Source of the DNA: an uncultured Verrucomicrobiota bacterium
GTDB taxonomy: Bacteria; Verrucomicrobiota; Kiritimatiellia; RFP12; UBA1067
NCBI GenBank assembly: GCA_945487985.1
Contig: CALYTX010000008.1
Location: 1 to 18,198 of the forward strand
Direction of reading: 5' to 3'
DNA: 18,198 nt
Of this stretch, positions 8,352 through 15,578 are shown piece after piece. Position 1 is the stretch's first letter. Each line of letters opens with the position of its first letter. The notes below the pieces were generated by a model that was given only the letters and a program-made list of their open reading frames with translations, did no database searches and was not told the DNA's origin. The translations under genes and the position numbers were made by a program.

Positions 8352-8360
8352 ATTATACCA
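8352..8360 (-). promoter_or_regulatory. Extended -10 promoter giving a leaderless pyrH-frr message
   Basis: Minus-strand TGGTATAAT, a perfect extended -10 box, is followed by TGCAAGC and then the GTG start of pyrH. Initiation 6-8 bases after the box would begin the RNA at or one base before the start codon. A TTGCGT at 17 bases spacing is the best -35, matching only three of six positions. It separates pyrH-frr from the upstream RNase III operon. Confidence 0.65.
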
Positions 8361-8416
8361 ATTTACCTATCCTGACGCAACCGCGCGATTCGGCAAGCGC
8401 CGGGGCAGAAGAAGCT

Positions 8417-9088
8417 TCACTCACGCTTTTTCCGCCTCACGCGGGCGAGCAGAGCCGCGGCGGCGCGAACTTCAGCCTCCTGCTTGCTGTGGCCTGTTGC
8501 AGTTTCGCAGCCAAACCCTGCCACTTCCACCTCAACGGTGAAAACCGGATTGTTGGCCGTACCGGTTGTCTTGAGCACACAGTACCGCGGCGACAAATGA
8601 CCCGGAAGTGCCTGCGCGAAATGCTGCAAGCCGGTTTTAGGATCTGAAAATTCTTCGCTGGCCTCGCTGCTGGCAAAAAGATCCATCGTTGCATAGACAA
8701 TCTCGGCCGCCGCCAACCCGCCGTCCTCATACGCCGCGCCAATAACCGCCTCCATCGCATCGGCTACACATTTCGAGTTCGCCGACGGACGCGGCATGCC
8801 TTTGCCGACCTTGATTAGGTCCACAAACGCGAGCCTCGCGGCTGCGGCGCACAGCGCGGCGGTGGAGACCATCCGCGAGCGGCGGATGGTAAGTTCGCCT
8901 TCGCCGGCGTTTTCAAGCTGGGCATACACTTGCCGCGAGGCAAGGAACGAAAGCACTGCATCCCCCAAGAACTCGAGCCGCTGATTGTCGCCTTTGAAGT
9001 CGGAACGATTACGGCACGATGGTGAACTAAGGGCCCGGTCGAGAAGAGCCGGGTCCTTGAACGTGTAGCCGAAAATCTCCGCACTCAT
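8417..9088 (-). CDS. rnc: Ribonuclease III
   Basis: This 223-residue protein combines an RNase III catalytic domain (about 1-140) with a double-stranded RNA-binding domain (about 149-215, TGLQHFAQ to SKQEAEVRAAAALL). The signature NQRLEFLGDAVL (35-46) supplies E39 and D43; D110 and E113 complete the metal site. Q36 stands where the Escherichia coli enzyme has E38, a position not thought essential. It would cleave double-stranded RNA, including rRNA precursors. The ATG overlaps the DUF4340 gene stop (ATGA) and has no ribosome site, so translation appears coupled to an ABC-exporter-like operon, an unusual setting for rnc. The length is normal for the family. Confidence 0.95.
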   Translation of the reverse strand: MSAEIFGYTFKDPALLDRALSSPSCRNRSDFKGDNQRLEFLGDAVLSFLASRQVYAQLENAGEGELTIRRSRMVSTAALCAAAARLAFVDLIKVGKGMPRPSANSKCVADAMEAVIGAAYEDGGLAAAEIVYATMDLFASSEASEEFSDPKTGLQHFAQALPGHLSPRYCVLKTTGTANNPVFTVEVEVAGFGCETATGHSKQEAEVRAAAALLARVRRKKRE

Positions 9089-9930
9089 GACTGCGCCGCG
9101 CCGTCCTTGGACACTGCGGCGTCATCGGCTTGCGGTGCCGGCGCAGCCGCCGGCTCCGCCGGAGAATCCGGCTTTGCTTCCGGGGGCTTGGGCAGGAGTT
9201 TTTCGACCGAATAGTCCGGAACGATGAAGACCCACTTTTCGCCGTCGATCTTCAGGTAGCGCTCACTGCCGCCAGGCAATTTGTTGCCCACAGTGACGGT
9301 TCGGTTGGTGTCACCGCCAATCGTGACTTTCGCCACCACGCCGGTAGCCAAGCCAAGCTCTTCTTCCTTGAGAGTCGGCGCGGCCAAATCTCGAAAGGAA
9401 ATATAAGGCTCGTCGACGATTTTCGTATCGCACCACGATTTGGGATCGGCGGCGAATGCGTCAAGCGTATCGCCCACGAGCACCGTCTCGCCCTTGAACT
9501 GGGCATAGCGGCCGAACCCCCACTTCTCGTGGCGGGCGCCAAGCACAAACGAGCCCAACTCGACGCCGGCGGCATCGCGAATCGCAACGGGCATGCGGTC
9601 GGCGGCTTCGATTTTTTTGCCGCGAATCACCTGTCCGACCTTCGCCTCCTGCAGCCGGAGCAGATTTTCGACAATGCGCTTGCGATCGGCTGGATAGTCC
9701 TGATACGTCGAAACAACCCACCCAGCATCGCCAGCGGCGAGTTTGACGCTTTGCCCGGCGGCGGACGGACCTATTTCGACGGCGGCCACCTTCTCGATGT
9801 CGAACGCATCCGCAAGCCGCGATCCGTTCAACCGCGGCGTCTTGGCCGCGCTCCTGCCGCCGACTAAATAGCCCGCAATCGCCAGCACGGCGGCAACACC
9901 GCCCATCACGATAAGATTCTTGTTAGTCAT
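9085..9930 (-). CDS. DUF4340-type membrane-anchored protein
   Basis: The product has 281 residues: an N-terminal membrane anchor (about 5-22, VMGGVAAVLAIAGYLVGG), an extracytoplasmic mixed alpha/beta body with the G-W-V-V-S-T-Y-x-D-Y-P-A-D pattern typical of DUF4340 proteins, and a Pro/Ala-rich tail from about 250. Such proteins usually follow GldF/GldG-like genes, as here, and are thought to act with that membrane complex; the biochemical role is unknown. A TTG at 9936 extends the frame by two codons, but the AGAAGGGG site would touch it. The ATG at 9930 sits 6 bases after that site, so I prefer it. The gap from the fusion gene stop is 2 bases. Confidence 0.75.
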   Translation of the reverse strand: MTNKNLIVMGGVAAVLAIAGYLVGGRSAAKTPRLNGSRLADAFDIEKVAAVEIGPSAAGQSVKLAAGDAGWVVSTYQDYPADRKRIVENLLRLQEAKVGQVIRGKKIEAADRMPVAIRDAAGVELGSFVLGARHEKWGFGRYAQFKGETVLVGDTLDAFAADPKSWCDTKIVDEPYISFRDLAAPTLKEEELGLATGVVAKVTIGGDTNRTVTVGNKLPGGSERYLKIDGEKWVFIVPDYSVEKLLPKPPEAKPDSPAEPAAAPAPQADDAAVSKDGAAQS

Positions 9931-9932
9931 GA

Positions 9933-12500
9933 TCAACCCCTTCTTCTGAAATACCCGCGCAACAACCCGAAGATTACAACCATAAGCGGCACGAACGCAA
10001 TATTGATCGTCTTGAGCACTGAGCCGAGCGCGTCAATATCGGCCGTCAACTCTTTGCGCACCCCTTTAAGCTGGCGGCGGGTTTCAGCCTGAGCCTTGCG
10101 GAACTTGACGATTTCCTGCTGCTGCTCCTTCGACAGCAACATCCGCTCGCTGCCACTTTTCTGACTTTGCAGGGCATTGATGCGCTGCTGGGCTTCGGCA
10201 AGTTTCGCCTGCAGCGCCTCCTCTTTCTGCTGCCATTTGGCCATGGCCTCGGCTTCAAGCGCATCGACCACGGTGAAAGGACGGTCGGAAGCACCGCGCG
10301 TGCGAACGCCGATAAGCTCTTCGCGTCCGGCAAACTGTTCAATTACATTCGAAAACAGCGCCAAATTGTCATTGAGCGGCTGGGCGACATTACCGAATGG
10401 CGTGCGCAAAAGCCGTACGCAGAAATCATCGGCGAGGAAGTCGGAATCCGCAAACAACATCACCGCGCTCTTGCCGGAAGCAACCGCATTGGCTACATCG
10501 TTGGTGCCGTCGGGTCCCTTCGGGAAGGCGGTCTTGAACTCGCCGGCGAGACGCGCGGCCACAATTCTCGCCTTGCCGTCGGGCTTTGCTCCCGTTGAAG
10601 CGCCGCCCATCATCATCGACATCGAATCCGTCGCTGCGGAATGTTCGCTTGAAGTAACGATCACCGGGGTGAAGGTCAATCCGGTTTCGCCGGCCGGCTC
10701 AAACGAGAACGCGCCTGCGAAGGGCAGCATCACCTGCGTCAGCCGCGAAACGAGCAGATCGGATTTTTCCATATTCTCCGCCCCGAGGGAGAGAAACGCG
10801 GGTTCGTCTTTAACGCCTCCTTGTCCGTTATTGAGCTTTGTCGCCGCCGCCAGATCGCATGTAACGAGTCTAGCATCAAACTTAACTCCCCACGCATCGA
10901 AAAGTTTGCCCAGAGTGGACGGCTCGTTACCCGCACCCATCATCATTTGAGGCTGCTCGCGAGCCATAATGCTCTTGACGCTCATGGGGTCGACGCACGC
11001 AATCAGCCTGCCACCGCGGCAGACAAACTGGTCGATCGCGTAAAGCGTTTTATCCGTCAAGCCGCTCGCATGTAGCAGCACGAGAGTTTTCACCTCGGGA
11101 TCGATCTCCTCTGCCGCGACGGGGATTTCGCGCACATCGTAATCCTTGGCCAGTTCAGCGAACGCAGCCCACCCCTGCGGACTCTGGCGGCGCATGCGCA
11201 TCATCGACGGCTCCGGACGCGCAATGACGCCCGGAAGCGAGGTCATAACGCCGATTACCGGGCGTTCAGGCCACGCCACGCGCGTAATGAGACGGGTTAT
11301 GTCGTATTCGAGCGTTGACTCGGTCCGCGGAGTGAGCGCACCAAGCGTTTCTTCCTTGTCGCCACAGACGGCAACCAGCCCGAAATAGATCGGCGCGCCG
11401 AATGGATTGGCACTCTGCGGCTCGATACCGTAACGCTGAGCCCATTCCTCCGCGTCGGAATCGGGTTTGGGATCGTACTTCTCGATAACCAGGCGCTCGC
11501 CCGCAGCTCGCGAATATTCTTCCAGCAGGTTTTCGACCTGCGAGGCGTAGGTTTTGAGGGCCTGTGGCATTTCTGCCGCGCTCGAGCTGACATAGTACTT
11601 AATCGTAACATCATTATCAAGCTTGCGCAAGACGGCTCTGGAGCCGCCGGAAAGTGTGTAAAGTTTCTCGGCGGTCAAATCGGCGCGCAGCGGCAACGCA
11701 GAGAGAATCGCCTCGGCGGCGACGGCAATCACCGCTACCAGCACCAGACCGACAGCACCTCTGGAAGCGCCGCGGCGCCCGTCGGTGACCGTCTTGGCGG
11801 CGGCAAGAAAGAATGCGATTACGCCAACGTAATAGCCAATATCAGCCAAATCGACCACCCCGCGGCGCAGCGCCTCGAAATGAGTCAAGAGCGAACACCC
11901 GGCGATGGCATCGACAATTGCCATGGGCACGCCCCAAGATGCAACCGCGCCAGTGATCGGATCGAAGCCGACGATAATCAGCAACAACACCATCGCCAGC
12001 GAAATCACAAACCCGACCACGCTCGAACGCGAAAGCGACGAGGCAAAAACGCCTATCGCCGAGGCCGCGCCGGACAGCAGCAAGGAACCAAGGTAGCCGC
12101 AGACAATCGTCCCCCAGTCGGGCGCGCCGAGATAGCCAGCCGTCATCGCTACGGGGAAGGTCAGCGCAAGGGCAATGCCGATGAACGCCCACGCGGCCAA
12201 GAACTTGCCACCCAGCGCCTCCCAAACGGTTATCGGCAAGGTAAGCAGCTGTTCGAGCGTGCCGTTGCGGCGCTCATCAGCCCAGACCCCCATCGTCGCG
12301 GCCGGAACCAGCAACAGGTAGACCCATGGATGCCAGAAGAAAAACGCCGTCAAATCGGCCTGCCGCGCCTCGTAGAAGCGCGCAACTCCGAAAGTGAGAA
12401 AGCCCACAAGAACCAGAAACGCGGTCAGGAACACATATGCCACCGGCGAGTCGAAATACGCCTTGAACTCGCGCTTGAAAACCGTCAGAACGTTCCTCAT
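9933..12500 (-). CDS. Fused GldF-like ABC permease and GldG-like auxiliary protein
   Basis: This 855-residue protein joins two normally separate proteins. Residues 1-239 are an ABC-2 permease with about six spans and the motif ERRNGTLEQLLTLPIT (76-91). A span at 249-268 starts the GldG/ABC-auxiliary part, recognised by A-D-L-T-A-E-K-L-Y-T-L-S (273-284), a large soluble domain (about 285-745), a Gln/Lys/Glu-rich coiled coil (about 750-825) and a final span (832-849). The family is named for Flavobacterium gliding genes, but relatives occur widely in non-gliding bacteria, so gliding should not be inferred. It starts in an ATGA overlap with the ATPase gene and also has a GGAGG site. Together with the ATPase and DUF4340 protein it probably forms one envelope complex; cargo is unknown. 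Confidence 0.85.
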   Translation of the reverse strand: MRNVLTVFKREFKAYFDSPVAYVFLTAFLVLVGFLTFGVARFYEARQADLTAFFFWHPWVYLLLVPAATMGVWADERRNGTLEQLLTLPITVWEALGGKFLAAWAFIGIALALTFPVAMTAGYLGAPDWGTIVCGYLGSLLLSGAASAIGVFASSLSRSSVVGFVISLAMVLLLIIVGFDPITGAVASWGVPMAIVDAIAGCSLLTHFEALRRGVVDLADIGYYVGVIAFFLAAAKTVTDGRRGASRGAVGLVLVAVIAVAAEAILSALPLRADLTAEKLYTLSGGSRAVLRKLDNDVTIKYYVSSSAAEMPQALKTYASQVENLLEEYSRAAGERLVIEKYDPKPDSDAEEWAQRYGIEPQSANPFGAPIYFGLVAVCGDKEETLGALTPRTESTLEYDITRLITRVAWPERPVIGVMTSLPGVIARPEPSMMRMRRQSPQGWAAFAELAKDYDVREIPVAAEEIDPEVKTLVLLHASGLTDKTLYAIDQFVCRGGRLIACVDPMSVKSIMAREQPQMMMGAGNEPSTLGKLFDAWGVKFDARLVTCDLAAATKLNNGQGGVKDEPAFLSLGAENMEKSDLLVSRLTQVMLPFAGAFSFEPAGETGLTFTPVIVTSSEHSAATDSMSMMMGGASTGAKPDGKARIVAARLAGEFKTAFPKGPDGTNDVANAVASGKSAVMLFADSDFLADDFCVRLLRTPFGNVAQPLNDNLALFSNVIEQFAGREELIGVRTRGASDRPFTVVDALEAEAMAKWQQKEEALQAKLAEAQQRINALQSQKSGSERMLLSKEQQQEIVKFRKAQAETRRQLKGVRKELTADIDALGSVLKTINIAFVPLMVVIFGLLRGYFRRRG

Positions 12501-13222
12501 TTCGAGTTTCCTCCATTGGTGAGATTGCGGAACACCACATCGAGCTTGCCGCTCGGATCCATTGCCTTGAGCGCAGAAGGCGTACCATCGGCCTTTATTT
12601 CGCCGCCGGCGATGACAATAGCGCGCGTACAGACCGCATCGACCTCTTCAAGAATATGCGTGGAAATGACAATCGCCTTCTCGGCCGACATCTCCTTAAT
12701 CATTTCGCGGACGGTGAATTTCTGGTTCGGATCCAACCCGTCGGTGGGCTCGTCCATAATCAACACCTTGGGATCGTGGATAATCGCCTGCGCGAAACAG
12801 GTGCGCTGGCGATAGCCCTTCGAGAGCGTTTCAATCGTCTTTTTGGCCACCGGTTCAAGGTGAGCCTTCGCGATGACCGCCTCTACCTTCTCGCGGGCGA
12901 CCCGGCCGCTGAACCCACGGATCTGAGCAATGAAATTTAGGTATTCCTCAACTACCATCGCGCGGTAGCTCGGCGCCGACTCGGGCAGATAGCCTATCGC
13001 AGCCTTTGCCGCCACCGCATCGGTGCTAATGTCGTGGCCGCAAATCACAGCTGTACCACTCGTCGGCGGCAAAAATCCCGTAATCATCCGCATTGTTGTG
13101 GACTTCCCCGCACCATTCGGGCCGAGGAAACCGAGCACTTCCCCCTTCTTAACCGTGAAGGATATTCCCTTCACCGCCTCGAACGAGCCGAAGTTTTTCT
13201 TCAGATTCTCTACTTTGAGCAT
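12497..13222 (-). CDS. ABC transporter ATP-binding protein, GldA/NatA type
   Basis: This 241-residue ATPase carries Walker A GPNGAGKST (34-42), G-Y-L-P-E at the Q-loop (77-81), signature L-S-K-G-Y (133-137), Walker B V-L-I-M-D-E-P (153-159) with E158, D-loop D-G-L-D (161-164) and switch H189. It heads a four-gene operon with the GldFG-like fusion, a DUF4340 protein and rnc, and must power the fusion permease. An AGGAAA site lies 7 bases before the ATG, and an extended -10 promoter lies 26 bases upstream. It resembles, but is distinct from, the ATPase at 4068-4829. Confidence 0.9.
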   Translation of the reverse strand: MLKVENLKKNFGSFEAVKGISFTVKKGEVLGFLGPNGAGKSTTMRMITGFLPPTSGTAVICGHDISTDAVAAKAAIGYLPESAPSYRAMVVEEYLNFIAQIRGFSGRVAREKVEAVIAKAHLEPVAKKTIETLSKGYRQRTCFAQAIIHDPKVLIMDEPTDGLDPNQKFTVREMIKEMSAEKAIVISTHILEEVDAVCTRAIVIAGGEIKADGTPSALKAMDPSGKLDVVFRNLTNGGNSK

Positions 13223-13248
13223 GATAGTTTCCTTTTTTCTTGCCCAAA

Positions 13249-13257
13249 ATTATACCA
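13249..13257 (-). promoter_or_regulatory. Extended -10 promoter of the ATPase-gldFG-DUF4340-rnc operon
   Basis: Minus-strand TGGTATAAT, identical to the boxes before purF and pyrH. Predicted transcription start is near 13242, leaving about 20 bases of leader with the AGGAAA ribosome site. There is no good -35; instead a perfect inverted repeat (13266-13280) covers that position. The promoter abuts the clpB stop codon. Confidence 0.7.
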
Positions 13258-13265
13258 TATCTGCG

Positions 13266-13280
13266 TTAACAAATTGTTAA
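13266..13280. repeat. Perfect 15-bp inverted repeat TTAACAAATTGTTAA, candidate operator
   Basis: TTAACAA and TTGTTAA are exact complements around a single central A. The repeat forms the last five codons of clpB, including its TAA stop, and is centred about 31 bases before the predicted start of the ATPase operon, where a -35 box would sit. A regulator bound here would control that promoter. With a 1-base centre and AT-rich arms it is not a terminator-like hairpin. Function is inferred from position only. Confidence 0.4.
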
Positions 13281-15344
13281 GATCTCGCCGTCATCACTGC
13301 TCGCCGAAATCTTCGCGCCGGGTACGAACCGACCGGAGACGATGGCCTTGGCGATGGGGGTTTCGAGGTCGCGCTGGATCGCACGCTTCACCGGGCGCGC
13401 CCCAAAAGCCGGATCGTAACCATCGCGCACCAGCACCGCCATTGCTTTGTCGTCGAGCTCAAGCGTGAAATTCTGCTCCGCCAAACGCTTGGCGAAGTCG
13501 TTGAGCTGCAACTTTACAATCTGCCCGATCTCGGCCTCGGTGAGCGAATCGAACTGGATTATTTCGTCAAGGCGATTGAGAAATTCCGGACGGAAAATGC
13601 CGGCGAGCTCCTCCCGTCGCGCGTTCGAGGTCATAATCACAACTGTATTCTTGAACGAGACAGTGCGGCCGTGGCTGTCGGTAAGCCGTCCGTCGTCCAG
13701 CACCTGCAAAAGCAGGTTGAATACATCCGGATGGGCTTTTTCGATTTCGTCGAGCAGCACAACCGAGAACTGCTTTCTGCGGACGGCCTCGGTCAACTGT
13801 CCGCCATCCTCGAAGCCAACATATCCCGGCGGCGCGCCGACAAGCCGCGACACGGCGAATTTCTCCATATATTCCGACATATCCAGCCGCACCATCGCAT
13901 TCTCGTCATCGAAAAGTTCCTGCGCCAGTGCCTTGGCCAGTTCCGTCTTGCCCACGCCCGTAGGACCGAGAAAGAGGAACGCACCTATCGGCCGATTGCG
14001 GTTCTTGATTCCGGCGCGCGAACGCAAAACCGCGTCGGCCACGGCGTCCACCGCCTTGTCTTGTCCGATTACGCGCCTGTGCAGGCTCTCGCCAAGGCGC
14101 ATGAGTTTCTCGCGCTCACCCTCCACGAGCTTGTTCACGGGAATACCCGACCAGCGCGAAACCACCTCGGCGATTTCATCAGAGGTCACAACCTCGCTCA
14201 AAAGCGCGTCATCGCCGCATTTCACCGACGATTCATGCTCGCGCAAACGTTTTTCAAGAGCCGGGATGTCGCCATACTGCAACTTGGCCGCCGCATTGAG
14301 ATCGCCTGCATCCACCGCGCGTTGATGGCGAATGCGCGCCTGCTCCAGATCGTCCCTGACCTCGCGCACTTCCTCGAGAGCCGCCTTTTCGCGCCGCCAC
14401 TGATCGCTCATCGCCGCAGCCTTCTCGCGCAGCGTCGTCAGCTCGGCTTGCAACTCGTCCAGGCGCTTCTTCGAAGCGTCATCCTTTTCCTTCTTAAGGG
14501 CAATTTCCTCAATTTCCAGCCGGCGGACGTGGCGGGTTATCTCGTCGAGTTCCTGTGGACACGAATCCATCTCCGTGCGAATGCGCGCGCAAGCTTCGTC
14601 GAGCAGGTCGATGGCCTTGTCTGGCAGGAAGCGGTCTTGAATGTAACGCGAACTAAGAACGACCGCGCTCACCAGCGCTTCGTCGCGGATGTGGACATTG
14701 TGGTATTTTTCGAACCGCTCCTTGATGCCACGGAGGATCGAGATGGCGTCCTCCTCGCTGGGCGCGTCGACCATCACCGGCTGGAACCGCCGCTCGAGCG
14801 CCTTGTCCTTTTCCATATACTGTCGGTATTCGTCGAGCGTCGTAGCGCCGACGCAATGCAACTCGCCGCGCGCCAGCAGAGGTTTGAGCATGTTGCCCGC
14901 GTCGGAAGAACCCTCCGTCTTGCCCGCACCGACGATGGTATGGATCTCGTCGATAAAAAGGATGATTTTCCCTTCCGACTCCCTAATCTTCTTCAAAACG
15001 GCCTTGAGGCGCTCTTCAAACTGTCCGCGATACATAGCCCCAGCCATCAAGGCAGTCATGTCGAGCGAAAAGACGATGCGATCTTTTAACCCCTCGGGTA
15101 CATCACCGCGGATTATCCGCTGCGCCAGACCCTCGACGATCGCCGTCTTGCCTACGCCTGGCTCCCCGATGAGCACGGGGTTGTTCTTCGTCTTGCGCGA
15201 AAGTATGCGAATTACATCGCGTATCTCAGTATCCCGGCCGATTACTGGGTCGAGTTTGCCGGTCTTGGCCAATGCGGTAAGATCGGTGCCGAATTTCTCC
15301 AGGCACTTTTCATTATCCTCCGGCGGTTCATAACTGGCGTTCAT
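13266..15344 (-). CDS. clpB: ClpB-type protein disaggregase lacking the N-terminal domain
   Basis: The 692-residue product has AAA+ domain 1 with Walker A GEPGVGKT (60-67), pore loop MYRGQFEER (104-112), Walker B I-L-F-I-D-E (128-133) and R185-R186; a ClpB-type coiled-coil middle domain (about 255-378); and domain 2 with GPTGVGKT (460-467), pore loop G-Y-V-G-F (507-511), V-L-L-D-E-I-E-K-A-H (529-538), N574 and the sensor-2 G-A-R (648-650). The middle domain marks it as a DnaK-cooperating disaggregase rather than ClpA/ClpC. Two oddities: the usual N-domain of about 145 residues is absent, and the stretch between N574 and FRPEFLNR is about 20 residues shorter than in E. coli ClpB. I chose ATG 15344, 7 bases after AAGGAGG, over a TTG at 15350 that lies one base from that site. 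Confidence 0.93.
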   Translation of the reverse strand: MNASYEPPEDNEKCLEKFGTDLTALAKTGKLDPVIGRDTEIRDVIRILSRKTKNNPVLIGEPGVGKTAIVEGLAQRIIRGDVPEGLKDRIVFSLDMTALMAGAMYRGQFEERLKAVLKKIRESEGKIILFIDEIHTIVGAGKTEGSSDAGNMLKPLLARGELHCVGATTLDEYRQYMEKDKALERRFQPVMVDAPSEEDAISILRGIKERFEKYHNVHIRDEALVSAVVLSSRYIQDRFLPDKAIDLLDEACARIRTEMDSCPQELDEITRHVRRLEIEEIALKKEKDDASKKRLDELQAELTTLREKAAAMSDQWRREKAALEEVREVRDDLEQARIRHQRAVDAGDLNAAAKLQYGDIPALEKRLREHESSVKCGDDALLSEVVTSDEIAEVVSRWSGIPVNKLVEGEREKLMRLGESLHRRVIGQDKAVDAVADAVLRSRAGIKNRNRPIGAFLFLGPTGVGKTELAKALAQELFDDENAMVRLDMSEYMEKFAVSRLVGAPPGYVGFEDGGQLTEAVRRKQFSVVLLDEIEKAHPDVFNLLLQVLDDGRLTDSHGRTVSFKNTVVIMTSNARREELAGIFRPEFLNRLDEIIQFDSLTEAEIGQIVKLQLNDFAKRLAEQNFTLELDDKAMAVLVRDGYDPAFGARPVKRAIQRDLETPIAKAIVSGRFVPGAKISASSDDGEILTIC

Positions 15345-15578
15345 GACCAATCCTCCTTCTTAACGAAACAATCATTCATTTCACCCGAGGAAAGCAAATT
15401 CCATGCCATATCCATCCGTCCGGATACGCTGAGACTATCTGGCGCAGTGTTGCGACGGAATGTGCCGCCGCTTCCGCACGCTACTCGTTGCACCGCATAA
15501 CCGACAACCGTTTGAAAACAACGCTTGTCATGGCGCACGGTCTGCCGCAGAGTGCTGAATGAAGCCTCGCGCTGTCAA
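15345..15578 (-). other. clpB leader and intergenic region, no convincing gene
   Basis: These 234 bases hold the AAGGAGG ribosome site of clpB (15352-15358). A TTGACA (15573-15578, minus) touches the upstream gene's stop but has no TATAAT-like box 16-18 bases on. TCAGCACTC (15550-15558, minus) matches eight of nine bases of the first CIRCE arm, but the second arm at the right spacing matches only four. A short inverted repeat ATCCG-GA-CGGAT lies near 15416-15427. A 65-codon GTG frame (15341-15538) ends in an ATGA overlap with clpB but looks like no known protein, and no ClpB N-domain remnant is visible. Confidence 0.4.

Noticed and set aside
8361..8416. Rho-independent terminator between rnc and pyrH
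   Set aside because: Only a weak GGC-GCTT-GCC stem without a following T-run is present.
12497..13222. Evidence for gliding motility from the gld-like genes
   Set aside because: GldA/F/G relatives are widespread in non-gliding bacteria and no gliding-specific genes are seen here.
13223..13265. Terminator after clpB
   Set aside because: clpB is followed immediately by the next operon's promoter; the 15-bp palindrome has AT-only closing pairs, a 1-base loop and no T-run.
13266..13280. Rex (redox repressor) box
   Set aside because: The Rex consensus has TTGT-G/T-A first and the complementary TTCACAA-type arm second, with a 4-base spacer. Here the half-site order is reversed and the centre is one base.
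13671..15089. Long plus-strand open frame of 472 codons opposite clpB
   Set aside because: It is antisense to conserved clpB motifs, and its translation resembles no protein. Long antisense frames are common opposite GC-rich genes.
15341..15538. 65-codon GTG frame ending in an ATGA overlap with clpB
   Set aside because: The overlap mimics real junctions here, but there is no recognisable domain and third-position composition is unlike neighbouring genes. Kept only as a note on the clpB leader.
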